A stretch of DNA of 64,000 nucleotides, from contig RPFO01000702.1 of NCBI GenBank assembly GCA_009746045.1, forward strand, positions 558,001 through 622,000, read 5' to 3'. This document shows positions 9,111 to 20,243 of this stretch, one piece after another. The stretch's first letter is position 1. Each line of letters begins with the position of its first letter. Source of the DNA: Mesostigma viride. Its lineage: Eukaryota > Streptophyta > Mesostigmatophyceae > Mesostigmatales > Mesostigmataceae. Below the pieces are notes generated by a model, which worked only from the letters and a program-made list of their open reading frames with translations, had not been told where the DNA came from and ran no database searches. Both the position numbers and the translations under genes were made by a program.

Positions 9111-9293
9111 TTAAATAATTAAGCCTAAATTAGTATAGAAAATCTTAAATGTAAACATTTAATCAGTCTCTGCTATTGTTTGAACTATCTAAACTAATTT
9201 GCTACTTTTCTGATCCGAACAAAACAAAAGCAAATATTGATTTCTTTTTATTACATAAATAATTTATAGTGAGTTAAAAATTGCGATTTTAAA

Positions 9294-9797
9294 ATGAATT
9301 ATTTCGAATTATTTGATATAGAGCAAAATTACATTATTGACCAAACGCGCTTAAGAAAACAATATTTAGCTTTGCAGGAGAAATACCACCCCGACAAGGC
9401 AAAAGATGAACTACAGCGTCATAAAAATGCTGCATACTCGATGTTTGCTAACGAAGCTTTTAAAGTTTTAAAAGATGACTATTTAAGGGCTGAATATATT
9501 CTAAAAACCAAAGGTGAAATCCTTGATAATGACAAATTAAAGTCAGTTTTATCTGCTGCCCAACTGGAAGAAATACTAGAAGAATATGAATCAATAGAAA
9601 GTCTCAGCTGTAATTTATCAAGTTTATATGTCATTAAAAAGGATAAAATCGCAATTTGTGAAAAACTGGTGCATGATATAGGTATTGCTTTTTCAGAAAA
9701 TAATATTAAACAAGCTCTTGATCTTACTGTGCGGCTAAAGTATCTTACTAATTTAGTCAACAATATAAAGTTAAAGATTAAGAATGCAGATAATTGA
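9294..9797 (+). CDS. hscB: Fe-S assembly J-domain co-chaperone HscB
   Basis: Delivers the IscU scaffold to HscA and stimulates its ATPase. The N-terminal J domain has the HPD motif in EKYHPDKAKDELQRHKNA. The C-terminal helical domain has the family's AEYILKTKGE segment. The 167 residues are normal. It overlaps hscA by 14 bases, so the two are translationally coupled. In many proteobacteria hscBA sits in an isc operon; here no iscU, iscA or ferredoxin gene adjoins it. Confidence 0.93.
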   Translation: MNYFELFDIEQNYIIDQTRLRKQYLALQEKYHPDKAKDELQRHKNAAYSMFANEAFKVLKDDYLRAEYILKTKGEILDNDKLKSVLSAAQLEEILEEYESIESLSCNLSSLYVIKKDKIAICEKLVHDIGIAFSENNIKQALDLTVRLKYLTNLVNNIKLKIKNADN

Positions 9798-11598
9798 AAT
9801 TGAAGAACCTGGAAAAAGAGATTTACAAGAAGAAATAGTAGTAGGAATCGATTTTGGCACTACTAACTCTTTAATTGCTTATTCCAAGGACAACAATCCG
9901 CAAATAATTAACTCCGTAGGAAAAAATGGCCTTTTACCATCAGTTATATTTTATGACGATCAACTAGAAAAATTTTTAATAGGCAAAAATAGAGGAGAAA
10001 AAAACTCTATTTCTTCGATCAAAAGGCTTCTTTCTAAATCATACGAAGAAATTAAATCAACGGAAGTTCTGCATAAAATATTATCAGATTTTGTTCTAGT
10101 AGATTATACTTCATCTATGCCGAAAGTTACATTTGGTACTACGAAGTATAGTTTTCCTGAACTAGCAGCAAAGATATTTTTATTCTTAAAGGAACATGCA
10201 GAGCAGGAGCTTGGAACAGCTATAAGTAAAGCTGTTGTATCAGTTCCAGCTTATTTTGATGATGCATCTAGGGGGGCGGTTATGCTAGCTGCTAAAATTG
10301 CTGGCTTTGACGTATTACGACTTATTGCTGAGCCGACGGCAGCGGCTTATGCTTACGGATTTCATAAAAAATCCCAAGGTGCTTATATGGTCTACGATCT
10401 TGGAGGGGGTACTTTTGATGTTTCCATATTAAACATGGAAGCAGGAGTTTTGCAGGTTATTGCCACAGGAGGGGATAATTTGCTCGGCGGTGACGATTTA
10501 GATCATATTTTAGCTGAGCATATTGCCAAAGAACTAAATATTAGTTTAGAACCGGCTTTATATCTGAAGGCAAAGGAGCTTAAAGAGCTCCTATCATTCC
10601 AAAATAGCGCTTTCCTAAATTTTGGTAGTAAAAAGTTTAAAATTACAAGGGAAGTTTTTGAAAATCTTATTTCGCCATTAATTAACAGAACAATTAAAAT
10701 AGCTAAAGATACTTTATTTGACGCTGATGTTAAACTTGACGGTATAATACTAGTTGGGGGATCAACAAGGATTCCGTTTATTGCTCAAAATTTAACCAGA
10801 TCATTTGGCATTGAGGTGTTCTCTGATATTGATCCTGACAGAGCAGTTGTTATTGGAGCCGCTCTCCAAGCAGAAAATTTATCTTTAGTTTCTAGCCGGA
10901 ACTCGCTACTGATAGATGTCTTACCTCTATCAGTAGGTATGGAGTTATATGGAGGTATTGCTGAAAAGATTATCATGCGTAACACCCCAATTCCTTTTTC
11001 TATTACTAAAACTTTTACCACTTATGCGGATCACCAAACCGGTATGCAATTTCATATAGTGCAAGGAGAAAGGGAAATGGTACAAGATTGTAGGTCGCTT
11101 GCTAGGTTTGAACTAAAAAATATTCCCCCTAGGAAAGCAGGTATGGCAAAAATAGAAGTAACTTTTGCTGTTGATGCCGATGCTATTTTATCTGTTACCG
11201 CCAAGGAAAATACTAGCGGAATAGCTCAAAATATTGAATTAAAACCTAGCTATGGATTAAGCCAGACAGAAATAAATAATATGCTGGAGAATGCTTTTAA
11301 AAATGCTGAAGAAGATTATAAAATTAGGCTTTTGACTGAAACTCGAATTGATGCGCAGAATGTAATTGCAGGAATCACAAAAGCTATGAATGAAACCCCT
11401 GATATTTTAAATATTAACGAAAAAGAATCCATTATGGCTTTAATAAATTCTTTGCAGAATATTATATATACTAATAATCGGGATGAGATTTTAACCAAAA
11501 TCGGGGAATTAAATAAGTCGGCAGCAGATTTTATCGAAAAACACTTAAATAGTGGAGCTAAATCTTTACTTGAAGGCAAACATATAAGTGATATTTAA
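9784..11598 (+). CDS. hscA: Fe-S assembly Hsp70 chaperone HscA
   Basis: Specialised Hsp70 that releases Fe-S clusters from IscU. The nucleotide-binding domain shows [43 protein letters not shown] and [11 protein letters not shown]. The substrate domain follows with [14 protein letters not shown]. At 604 residues it is close to E. coli HscA and shorter than DnaK. The acidic DnaK-type C-terminal tail is absent, and the position directly behind hscB settles the choice over DnaK. It converges with polA, 62 bases away. Confidence 0.95.
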   Translation: MQIIEIEEPGKRDLQEEIVVGIDFGTTNSLIAYSKDNNPQIINSVGKNGLLPSVIFYDDQLEKFLIGKNRGEKNSISSIKRLLSKSYEEIKSTEVLHKILSDFVLVDYTSSMPKVTFGTTKYSFPELAAKIFLFLKEHAEQELGTAISKAVVSVPAYFDDASRGAVMLAAKIAGFDVLRLIAEPTAAAYAYGFHKKSQGAYMVYDLGGGTFDVSILNMEAGVLQVIATGGDNLLGGDDLDHILAEHIAKELNISLEPALYLKAKELKELLSFQNSAFLNFGSKKFKITREVFENLISPLINRTIKIAKDTLFDADVKLDGIILVGGSTRIPFIAQNLTRSFGIEVFSDIDPDRAVVIGAALQAENLSLVSSRNSLLIDVLPLSVGMELYGGIAEKIIMRNTPIPFSITKTFTTYADHQTGMQFHIVQGEREMVQDCRSLARFELKNIPPRKAGMAKIEVTFAVDADAILSVTAKENTSGIAQNIELKPSYGLSQTEINNMLENAFKNAEEDYKIRLLTETRIDAQNVIAGITKAMNETPDILNINEKESIMALINSLQNIIYTNNRDEILTKIGELNKSAADFIEKHLNSGAKSLLEGKHISDI

Positions 11599-11660
11599 GC
11601 TTTTAAAAAAGTAGCCAATAGGTGGCATCCAAGATAAGGAATAACGAATATTAAATAAAA

Positions 11661-14327
11661 CTATATTTCTTGCCAATTATCGCCATGAGATATATCTACT
11701 TTAATTGGTACATCCAAGACAATTATATTTTCCATGGTAGATTTTATTAATTTAGTTACTGATTCAACTTCGGATAGAGGTGCTTCAAATACCAATTCAT
11801 CATGAATCTGTAAAGTCATTGTTGTTTTTAGTAAGTTTGCTTGTAATTTCCTATCTATGGCAATCATTGCCATCTTTGCAATATCAGCAGTAAGGCTTTG
11901 CATCGGAGCATTTATAGCTGCTCTTTCTGCAAAAGAACGCAAACTATGATTTTTGTTATTAATCATCGGAATGTAACATCTTCTGCCAAGCAGATTTTCT
12001 ACATAAAGGTTTTGGCGGGCAAAATTAATAGTATCTGCCATATATTTTTCAATACCCGGATATTCCTGAAAATATTTTGCTATATAGTCTGCTGCAGCTT
12101 TTTTAGTAATATTGAGATTTTTCGCAAGGCCAAATGAACTAATACCGTAAATAATCCCAAAGTTAATTGCTTTGGCATTTCTTCTTAACTCTGGTGTTAC
12201 TTTATCCATTTCTACACCAAAAATCTGACTGGCAGTTTGTTTATGGATATCCTCTCCTTTTGTAAATGCTTCTTTAAGAGCCTGTATATTTGCTACATGA
12301 CTTAAAATTCTGAGTTCTATTTGAGAATAATCTGCCGAAATTAATTTATACCCTGCAGGAGCAATAAAGGCAGCTCTGATGTTATTACCTTCTGGCGTGC
12401 GGATTGGGATATTCTGAACATTTGGGTTATTTGAGCTTAAACGTCCAGTTGTAGTAGATGTTTGTAGAAAAGTGGTATGTAACCTACTAGTTATGGGATC
12501 AACTTGTTTAGGCAAAGCATCAGTATAAGTATTTTTTAGTTTGGTTAAATGTCGATATTTTAAAATTAAGTCAGCGATTTCATATCCTTCATCACTTAAC
12601 TTCTCGAGAATTTCTACACCGGTGCCATAGGTTTTCGATTTACCGGATATTTTTGAAAACGGCAACTGCAGCTTATCAAATAAAATCCCACCAAGTTGCT
12701 TTGGCGATGCAATATTAAATTCTTGCCCGCAGTATGAGAAAATCTCTTTTTCAAGCATCTCTATTTCTTTTTGAAACTCAGTTGATAATTTTTGTAAACA
12801 CGTGATATCGATTTTAATACCGTAAGCTTCCATGTTATGCAAAATTCTACATAAAGGTAAGTCAATCGTTTTATATAAATGCAGCGTTTTCTGCCTAAAA
12901 AGCTGTTTCTGCATTTCGCTATAACATTCAAGAAAATATTGGGATAAGCTTATATCAGGCAAAGATTTATCGATATTTTTCTCAGCATAATAATTTATTA
13001 TTTCATGAATGGACTTCTCTTTGCTACCTGCAGAAAGGCAATAATCCATAAGGTTTAAATCTTCGAAGCTATTTAACGGGCCAGAAAAATTTTTATATAA
13101 ATTTTTTAAATTAGCAGTGATTTTTTTAATAGAGTAATTTGCAAATAATTCGTCAATAAAATTGTTGTGGTCTAATACTGTAGAATCATTTTTTGCATAA
13201 GAAAACAAATCTACTGCATAAGTTGATTTGTGAGGATTATAATTAAGCAAGTAAATTTGATTTTCTAAAGAAATAGAAACAGTTATATGCGAATCATTTT
13301 CTTCTAAAGTTACTGCTACTAAACCAAACCTTTCTATTTTGTTTTTTAACTCAGATAAGGATTGAGCTGAATTAATGGCTATTTTCTTGGGTTGGAACTC
13401 TTGTAGTGTCAATTCCTTTGGTATTTCAATATTAACCTTATTTTCAATTTTAATATTAAACAAAGTTTCAATTCTTTTATTTAGAGATTTAAATCCATAT
13501 TTTGCAATAAATTCAATAATTTTTGATTCTTGCTTATAAGTTAACGCAAATAAATTCAGATTATAAGGAACTTCAACATTTTGATCTAGCCCTACTAGTT
13601 GCCAGGATAGAAAAGCTTGAGCTTTGTAGTTGAGCAATAAATCCCTTTGCCTATTGTTTTTAACCTGGTCTATACAGTTATATATACCTGCTAAATCCCC
13701 GAAATTATTTATTAATTCAGAGGCGGTTTTAGGGCCTATGCCTTTTACCCCTGGAATATTATCGGACGCATCCCCGACAAGAGCTTGCACTTCTCTGACT
13801 TTATTTGGTAACACCCCAAATTTTGCTAAAACATCCTCTTGGAGGACAAATTTTGACTTTACCGGATCATAAATTTTAATCCCATTATCCATTAGCTGTA
13901 GCAGATCCTTATCAGATGAAACGATAACAGCTTCAACATTATCATCGGTACAATTTTTTGCCAGAGTTGCAATAATGTCATCAGCTTCAAACCCTTCCTT
14001 AGAGAGGACACAAAAATTAAGGGCTTCGGCTGCGCTTTGAACTATCGGTAGCTGAGAAAGAAGTTCTTCTGGAGCAGGGGGACGATGTGCTTTATATTCT
14101 TTAAACAAATCATGGCGGAAATTTTTGCCTTTACTATCTAAAACCACTACGGCATATTCTGGTCTAAAATCATTAATTATTTTTAAAAGCATCGAAGTAA
14201 AACCATAAATAGCTCCTACTGGCTGCCCGTCCGGCGATATAAGAGGGGGCTGTACATGATACGCTCTAAAAACAAAACCATATCCGTCAATTATTAGCAA
14301 TTGCTTGTTTTGAGATTCACTATTCAT
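11661..14327 (-). CDS. polA: DNA polymerase I
   Basis: About 888 residues from ATG 14325-14327. The open frame continues to 14378, but those residues overlap a palindromic element, and the family's LLIIDGYGFVFRAYHV start follows directly after this ATG. The N-terminal third is the 5'-3' exonuclease (SSDKDLLQL, VGDASDNIPGVKGIGPKTA). The polymerase domain has motif A SADYSQIELRILSH, motif B RRNAKAINFGIIYG and motif C QIHDELVFE. The middle 3'-5' exonuclease domain looks inactive: its first motif reads AVTLEEN where an active enzyme has D-x-E, and the second reads NLKNLY. Repair synthesis and Okazaki fragment processing are therefore expected without proofreading. Confidence 0.96.
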   Translation of the reverse strand: MNSESQNKQLLIIDGYGFVFRAYHVQPPLISPDGQPVGAIYGFTSMLLKIINDFRPEYAVVVLDSKGKNFRHDLFKEYKAHRPPAPEELLSQLPIVQSAAEALNFCVLSKEGFEADDIIATLAKNCTDDNVEAVIVSSDKDLLQLMDNGIKIYDPVKSKFVLQEDVLAKFGVLPNKVREVQALVGDASDNIPGVKGIGPKTASELINNFGDLAGIYNCIDQVKNNRQRDLLLNYKAQAFLSWQLVGLDQNVEVPYNLNLFALTYKQESKIIEFIAKYGFKSLNKRIETLFNIKIENKVNIEIPKELTLQEFQPKKIAINSAQSLSELKNKIERFGLVAVTLEENDSHITVSISLENQIYLLNYNPHKSTYAVDLFSYAKNDSTVLDHNNFIDELFANYSIKKITANLKNLYKNFSGPLNSFEDLNLMDYCLSAGSKEKSIHEIINYYAEKNIDKSLPDISLSQYFLECYSEMQKQLFRQKTLHLYKTIDLPLCRILHNMEAYGIKIDITCLQKLSTEFQKEIEMLEKEIFSYCGQEFNIASPKQLGGILFDKLQLPFSKISGKSKTYGTGVEILEKLSDEGYEIADLILKYRHLTKLKNTYTDALPKQVDPITSRLHTTFLQTSTTTGRLSSNNPNVQNIPIRTPEGNNIRAAFIAPAGYKLISADYSQIELRILSHVANIQALKEAFTKGEDIHKQTASQIFGVEMDKVTPELRRNAKAINFGIIYGISSFGLAKNLNITKKAAADYIAKYFQEYPGIEKYMADTINFARQNLYVENLLGRRCYIPMINNKNHSLRSFAERAAINAPMQSLTADIAKMAMIAIDRKLQANLLKTTMTLQIHDELVFEAPLSEVESVTKLIKSTMENIIVLDVPIKVDISHGDNWQEI

Positions 14328-14375
14328 AATATTTTCATTCTCATAACTCAAATTTGCACTACGTTTACCAAGCCC

Positions 14376-14482
14376 CAAAGCTTGCCTAGTATAGCTAAGT
14401 GGCTAAACAGAATTCAAGCTAAATATAGCGCATTGGTAAAGATTGATAATATTGTTATAATTTGGCCGCAAGGCAAGCTTTG
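14376..14482. repeat. Palindromic element with perfect 12-base inverted ends
   Basis: CAAAGCTTGCCT at 14376-14387 and AGGCAAGCTTTG at 14471-14482 are exact inverted copies, about 83 bases apart. The element lies just upstream of polA and covers part of a 69-codon plus-strand frame (14301-14510). Rickettsia genomes carry dispersed palindromic elements of about 100-150 bases that can contribute short frames. This one has the right size and form, but its family cannot be named by eye. The rest of the 14328-14762 gap is A+T rich and shows nothing else. Confidence 0.5.
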
Positions 14483-14762
14483 CATATCAAGAAACTTGCC
14501 AATAAACTGATATAGTTTGCTTGACAAACACCTCAGATTCGTTATCATGATATATGAGTTTAAGTTTAGGTGTACGAGTTTCACCTTATCTTAGAGTAAC
14601 ATCCTAGCTTTTAAAAGTGTTGTATTAGTTAGCTATTTAGCCATTTAAAGTTAGTCTGCGGCCGGCCTAATAAAATTTCCAAATAAATATTACTTTTAAG
14701 CTGTATAAATGACTTATTTGTTAATCTAGCCAATTTCCAAAATTAATTATTAATTCAATCAA

Positions 14763-16364
14763 ATGACAATAGAAGAAAACGAATATCCAAAAGTTTCCGA
14801 TAATAATTCCTTAAGTAGAACTTTAAAAATTAGAAAAACTATTAAATCACCGCTTAATCCTTCGGAAGAATCTTTAGGCGTAAACTATCCAAAGTCCTCT
14901 TCTTTAGAAGACAAAGCTTTAGTAAACAACCATGTAGCAGAAAATGTTCCTGAAAGAGAAAATGAGCCATCCGAGCTCGAAATGGTTACTGGAATAAAAG
15001 AAAGAAAGGCACGCAGAATTAATGAATTCCCTTCTTCTAAAAAATCCCAAGATGCTGAACAGACAAAACGACAGAATACGGAAGAGTCGAAAGAAAGCAA
15101 CGGTGTGAGAGTAACGTTAAGGCAATTAAAGCAAAAGTCACCAGAAGAACTCCAATCCCAAGCTGAGGCGCTGGGAATAGAAAATGCCAGTTCTTTATTA
15201 AAGCAAGAACTAGTTTTTGCAATTCTGAAAAAAATTGTTGATCAAGGTGGTCATATTTCCGGTGAAGGGGTTCTAGAGGTACTGCCTGATGGATTTGGTT
15301 TTTTAAGATCACCAGACGCTAATTACTTAGCGGGGCCTGATGATATTTATGTTTCGCCTAATCAAATACGGCGGTTTGGTTTAAAAAAGGGTGATACTGT
15401 AGAAGGTCAGATTAGAGCGCCTAAAGCTGGAGAAAGATATTTTGCCTTGCTTAAACTGAGTAAAGTTAATTTTGAAGATAATGAAAACGCTTACCATCGA
15501 GTTCATTTTGATAATCTAACACCTTTATATCCTGATGAAAAATTACTCCTTGAGATGGATAATGAAAATAAGGATTTTAGTACAAGAACAATAGAGCTTG
15601 TGGCCCCTATGGGTAAGGGACAAAGAGCCTTAATAGTCGCACCGCCGAGAACCGGAAAAACTGTTCTGCTACAAAACATTGCCCATGCAATTACTACTAA
15701 TCACCCAGAAGTATATTTGATGGTTCTTCTTATAGATGAGCGACCAGAGGAAGTAACAGATATGCAACGCTCTGTTAAAGGTGAAGTAGTTAGTTCTACC
15801 TTCGATGAACCGGCAGCAAGACACGTGCAATTGGCTGAAATGGTCATTGAGAAAGCAAAACGATTAGTTGAACATAAGAAAGATGTTGTGATATTATTAG
15901 ATTCAATAACTAGATTAGCAAGAGCCTATAATACTGTGGTGCCATCGTCAGGAAAGGTTCTAACTGGAGGAGTAGATGCAAACGCCCTACAAAGACCTAA
16001 AAGGTTTTTTGGTGCTGCACGTAATATAGAAAATGGCGGTTCGTTAACTATTATTGCCACCGCATTAATTGAAACTGGTTCGAGAATGGATGAGGTAATA
16101 TTTGAAGAATTTAAAGGTACTGGTAATTCTGAAATTGTTCTTGACCGTAAAGTTGCAGATAAGAGAATCTATCCAGCCATTGATATTACCAAATCTGGTA
16201 CTAGAAAGGAAGAATTACTTGTTGATAGAGCCATACTTTCGAAAATGTGGGTTTTACGCCGTATTATTAACCCCATGGGCACTGTTGATGCGATGGAGTT
16301 TTTGCTTAGTAAGTTTAAAGAAACGAAAACTAATAATGAGTTCTTTAATTCGATGAACTCTTAA
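14763..16364 (+). CDS. rho: Transcription termination factor Rho
   Basis: Hexameric RNA helicase that terminates transcription. Conserved Rho starts near residue 117 ([15 protein letters not shown]) with the Rho-N and cold-shock RNA-binding domains ([30 protein letters not shown]). The P-loop APPRTGKT is near residue 295. Walker [17 protein letters not shown] and the R-loop region [20 protein letters not shown] follow. At 533 residues it is over 100 longer than E. coli Rho. The added N-terminal stretch is charged and Ser/Lys/Glu rich, with no evident fold. Such extensions occur in other bacteria and can affect RNA binding. Confidence 0.96.
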   Translation: MTIEENEYPKVSDNNSLSRTLKIRKTIKSPLNPSEESLGVNYPKSSSLEDKALVNNHVAENVPERENEPSELEMVTGIKERKARRINEFPSSKKSQDAEQTKRQNTEESKESNGVRVTLRQLKQKSPEELQSQAEALGIENASSLLKQELVFAILKKIVDQGGHISGEGVLEVLPDGFGFLRSPDANYLAGPDDIYVSPNQIRRFGLKKGDTVEGQIRAPKAGERYFALLKLSKVNFEDNENAYHRVHFDNLTPLYPDEKLLLEMDNENKDFSTRTIELVAPMGKGQRALIVAPPRTGKTVLLQNIAHAITTNHPEVYLMVLLIDERPEEVTDMQRSVKGEVVSSTFDEPAARHVQLAEMVIEKAKRLVEHKKDVVILLDSITRLARAYNTVVPSSGKVLTGGVDANALQRPKRFFGAARNIENGGSLTIIATALIETGSRMDEVIFEEFKGTGNSEIVLDRKVADKRIYPAIDITKSGTRKEELLVDRAILSKMWVLRRIINPMGTVDAMEFLLSKFKETKTNNEFFNSMNS

Positions 16365-16380
16365 CAAAAATTATTCACAT

Positions 16381-17336
<956 letters not shown>

Positions 17337-17352
17337 GCATAGCTCTATATTT

Positions 17353-17399
17353 ATTGGATTTAGTATATTCATAAAAAAGCTTTATTAAATCCAATTTTT
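17353..17399 (+). terminator. Rho-independent terminator after mdh
   Basis: ATTGGATTTA at 17353-17362 pairs exactly with TAAATCCAAT at 17386-17395, and a run of T follows. The loop is 23 bases, long for a classical terminator, but the perfect 10-base stem and position 17 bases after the mdh stop support the call. The rest of the gap up to 17585 shows nothing further. Confidence 0.6.
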
Positions 17400-17585
17400 G
17401 CCACTTAGTGGGTATAACCTGCCCTCGTTCTAAAAGCGGTATCTAAAACTCCACGTAACAGTTTTTCCTGTATGTGCGTTAGCTAAGCTTAATGTTCCAC
17501 GAATTTATTTCTAATTGCTTATAGAGAGAGGCGATTCGAGCCAAGATTTTTCTTTTTTACATGAAGAGAAGTAGCCTTAAGCTAC

Positions 17586-18578
17586 TTATTCGGCCAGAAA
17601 TTTCTGGGCTAGAGTAAAATAAAATGGTATTCCTAAAGTAATATTAAATGGAAAAGTAACAGCTAGAGTCATTGGTATATAAATGGCGGCTCTAGCTTCT
17701 GGTAAAGAGGTACGCATTGCAGCAGTTACCACAATATAAGAAGCACTAGAAATTAACACTGTAAATAAAAATCCTGTTCCTAGGTCCAGTCCTATGAGAA
17801 TGCTTAAAGATATTCCTATTACTGAACCTATTAAAGGCATATATATGCCAAAAAGAGCTAGTTTTAAGGTAAACTCTTTTAGTTCGGCTAAATGCTTTGT
17901 AATTAGCAATCCCATATCTAATAGGAAAAGTGACAAGATACCTTGAAAAGGGCTGATTACAAAGCCATCCATTTTCTGCATTCCTTGAGTTCCTGATACC
18001 CATCCTATAAAAAATGAACCTAATAACAATAATATTGATCCATTGGTAAATACTTCCTTTAGAAGGAAAGGCTTCAATTGATTCTGGTTACCTAGATTTT
18101 TTTGCTTTGATGTATAAGCTATTAGTATACCACTTAAAATTGCGGGAGCTTCCATTAAAGAGAGTACGGAAATGATATATCCGGAATAAATTATAGAATT
18201 TAATTCTAAAAAATTAATTGCTGTTACAAATGTTACTAGACTAACGGAGCCATAATGAGCAGCAAGCGCCGCTGCAGTTAATTTATCTATTCTAGTGGTA
18301 TGTTTTAAGAAAAAATAACCAATAAATGGTTGTATAAAACCTGCTATTATGCCAGCAAGAATAGTTAAAATGGCCTTACTATCAACGTTAGTAGTTTCCG
18401 AAATAACAACGCCTCCTTTAAAACCTATTGCAATCATTAGGTATATAGCTAGATATTTACTAATTTGTTCTGGAATTTCCAGATTTGATTTCAAAACCCC
18501 CGAAATAATACCTAGTAAAAAAAATAATATAGGAGGGGATAATAAATTTTCTACGAAAAAAGAGAATAATTCTACCAT
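17586..18578 (-). CDS. SbtA-like sodium-dependent bicarbonate transporter family permease
   Basis: 330 residues with about ten hydrophobic segments. The N-terminal run LLSPPILFFLLGIISGVLKS and the segment LMIAIGFKGGVVISE match the SbtA/DUF897 family. In cyanobacteria members import bicarbonate with sodium. In an intracellular bacterium bicarbonate could feed carboxylases, but the substrate is not proven. It is a singleton, convergent with mdh. Confidence 0.85.
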   Translation of the reverse strand: MVELFSFFVENLLSPPILFFLLGIISGVLKSNLEIPEQISKYLAIYLMIAIGFKGGVVISETTNVDSKAILTILAGIIAGFIQPFIGYFFLKHTTRIDKLTAAALAAHYGSVSLVTFVTAINFLELNSIIYSGYIISVLSLMEAPAILSGILIAYTSKQKNLGNQNQLKPFLLKEVFTNGSILLLLGSFFIGWVSGTQGMQKMDGFVISPFQGILSLFLLDMGLLITKHLAELKEFTLKLALFGIYMPLIGSVIGISLSILIGLDLGTGFLFTVLISSASYIVVTAAMRTSLPEARAAIYIPMTLAVTFPFNITLGIPFYFTLAQKFLAE

Positions 18579-18910
18579 GTTAGATATTTTTTATCTTAAT
18601 TAATTTTATTATTTTAGATAATGTCCAAATATCCTTATATCTGATAAATTAAACCTTTTTATATACTAAAAAAATCAATTAGCCAGCATAAATTTATAAA
18701 AATAGATTTAATTTTGGGAAACTTGTGCTTTGTCTTAATGAACACTAACTGTGAATTTTATACCTTCAGTATTATTTGACACTGCTAAATTATTAGTTTA
18801 ACTTACGAAAATTTAATAAATAGAGTTACTAATATTAATAAATCTTATAAATTATGCCCTTTCGAAGGTTTTACTAAAGAACTAGAGAATTTTGTATTAA
18901 GAGTTGATAA
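18579..18910. other. Non-coding gap between permease gene and queA
   Basis: 332 bases of very A+T-rich DNA between two divergently transcribed genes. It should contain promoters for both directions, but I cannot place them with confidence. I see no reading frame, structured RNA or repeat worth naming. Confidence 0.5.
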
Positions 18911-19939
18911 ATGAAGCTTTCTGATTTTGATTTTAATCTTCCTTCTGAATTAATAGCTTACGAACCAGTAGCACAACGTGATCAATCCAACTTAATTTTG
19001 CCATTTGATAACAATAAAGTAGTGAAGTTTGCTAATATAATTGATTATTTAAATCCGGGTGATGTTATGGTTTTCAACGATAGTAGGGTAATTAACTCTA
19101 AGATAACTTTAGAAAAATCTGGCACGAAAATTAATATTAACTTAAATAAACCGTCATTAACCCAAAATTTGTGGCGAGCTTTTGCTAAACCTGCTCGAAA
19201 GCTCATTATAGGGGATGAGTTCTTTTTCGGTAATCATAAATTAGTTATTACTGATAAGTTTGAATTTGGTGAGATAGAAGTAAATTTTGTGCTAAGGGAT
19301 ATTGAGGTTTTTACTTTTCTGGATCAATACGGCCAAGTACCTCTGCCATTATATATAAAAAGGCCGCCAAAAAATGAACTAGATGTACAAAGATATCAAA
19401 CTGTTTATAGCCGTGAAAAAGGTTCTGTAGCAGCCCCTACAGCCGGTTTGCATTTTACTCTGGAATTACTTGAGCAAATCAAGGCAAAAAACGTCACGAT
19501 TCAATTTATAACTTTACATGTTGGCGCAGGCACATTTTTACCAGTAAAAACTGAAAACATTTACACTCATAAAATGCATTCTGAATATTCGTATATTAGC
19601 CCGCTAGTAGCAGAAACTATTAACAAAGCTAAATCGGAAAACAGAAGAATTATATCAGTTGGTACAACTGCGCTTAGGAGTCTGGAATCTTTCAGTCGAA
19701 ATGGGAAATTATATCACGGAGCTAAAGAAACTGATATATTCATAACTCCGGGTTACAAATTTCAGATAGTAGACAGCTTAATTACCAATTTCCATTTACC
19801 AAAATCAACTTTATTTATGCTAGTTTGTGCGTTTTCTGGGATAGGGGAGGTGAAAAACCTTTATAAATATGCTATAGATAATAAAATGCGCTTTTTTAGT
19901 TATGGTGATGCGATGATGCTTCATAGAAAGACTCACTAG
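18911..19939 (+). CDS. queA: S-adenosylmethionine:tRNA ribosyltransferase-isomerase QueA
   Basis: Adds the cyclopentanediol precursor to preQ1 already in the tRNA anticodon, giving epoxyqueuosine. Signatures are KLSDFDFNLPSELIAYEP at the start, MVFNDSRVINSK, GQVPLPLYIKRP, VAAPTAGLHFT, HVGAGTFLPVK and a final FSYGDAMML. The 342 residues match the family. With QueF at 8.2 kb it covers the preQ0-to-epoxyqueuosine part of the pathway. Enzymes making preQ0 from GTP are not in this window. Confidence 0.97.
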   Translation: MKLSDFDFNLPSELIAYEPVAQRDQSNLILPFDNNKVVKFANIIDYLNPGDVMVFNDSRVINSKITLEKSGTKININLNKPSLTQNLWRAFAKPARKLIIGDEFFFGNHKLVITDKFEFGEIEVNFVLRDIEVFTFLDQYGQVPLPLYIKRPPKNELDVQRYQTVYSREKGSVAAPTAGLHFTLELLEQIKAKNVTIQFITLHVGAGTFLPVKTENIYTHKMHSEYSYISPLVAETINKAKSENRRIISVGTTALRSLESFSRNGKLYHGAKETDIFITPGYKFQIVDSLITNFHLPKSTLFMLVCAFSGIGEVKNLYKYAIDNKMRFFSYGDAMMLHRKTH

Positions 19940-20112
19940 CAGTATTATTAAATTACTTAATATTTATAAATTGTTACTTGCATCTTGCTTAGAAATAATG
20001 TATCATTCGCAGATGCTTAGGACGATTATAACTGCTCAAACCTGAATTATTCTGGTGAAGCTTACAAAAAATATAATTTTTTAGTCAGAATTAAGTTTTT
20101 CAAAATATTTGC

Positions 20113-20130
20113 CGCGGGGTGGAGCAGTCT

Positions 20131-20161
<31 letters not shown>

Positions 20162-20189
20162 GTTGGTTCAAATCCAGCCCCCGCAACCA
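20113..20189 (+). tRNA. Initiator tRNA-fMet (anticodon CAT)
   Basis: A 77-base cloverleaf: acceptor CGCGGGG against CCCCGC with the initiator-specific C1-A72 mismatch, anticodon loop CTCATAA in stem CAGG/CCTG, GTTCAAATC T-loop, and encoded CCA. The unpaired first position marks it as initiator rather than elongator. Its charged form is the substrate of methionyl-tRNA formyltransferase (33.4 kb). Confidence 0.96.
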
Positions 20190-20243
20190 ATTCTTCCAAA
20201 ATCCTTAATTAATCAGCGTTCTTAATTGTAATAATAACGTAAG

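Noticed and set aside
14301-14510. 69-codon plus-strand frame upstream of polA
   Set aside because: Formed mostly by the palindromic element and the polA 5' end; no ribosome binding site or homology seen.
17519-17550. tRNA-like GATTCGAGCC segment
   Set aside because: No acceptor, D-arm or anticodon arm can be folded around it.
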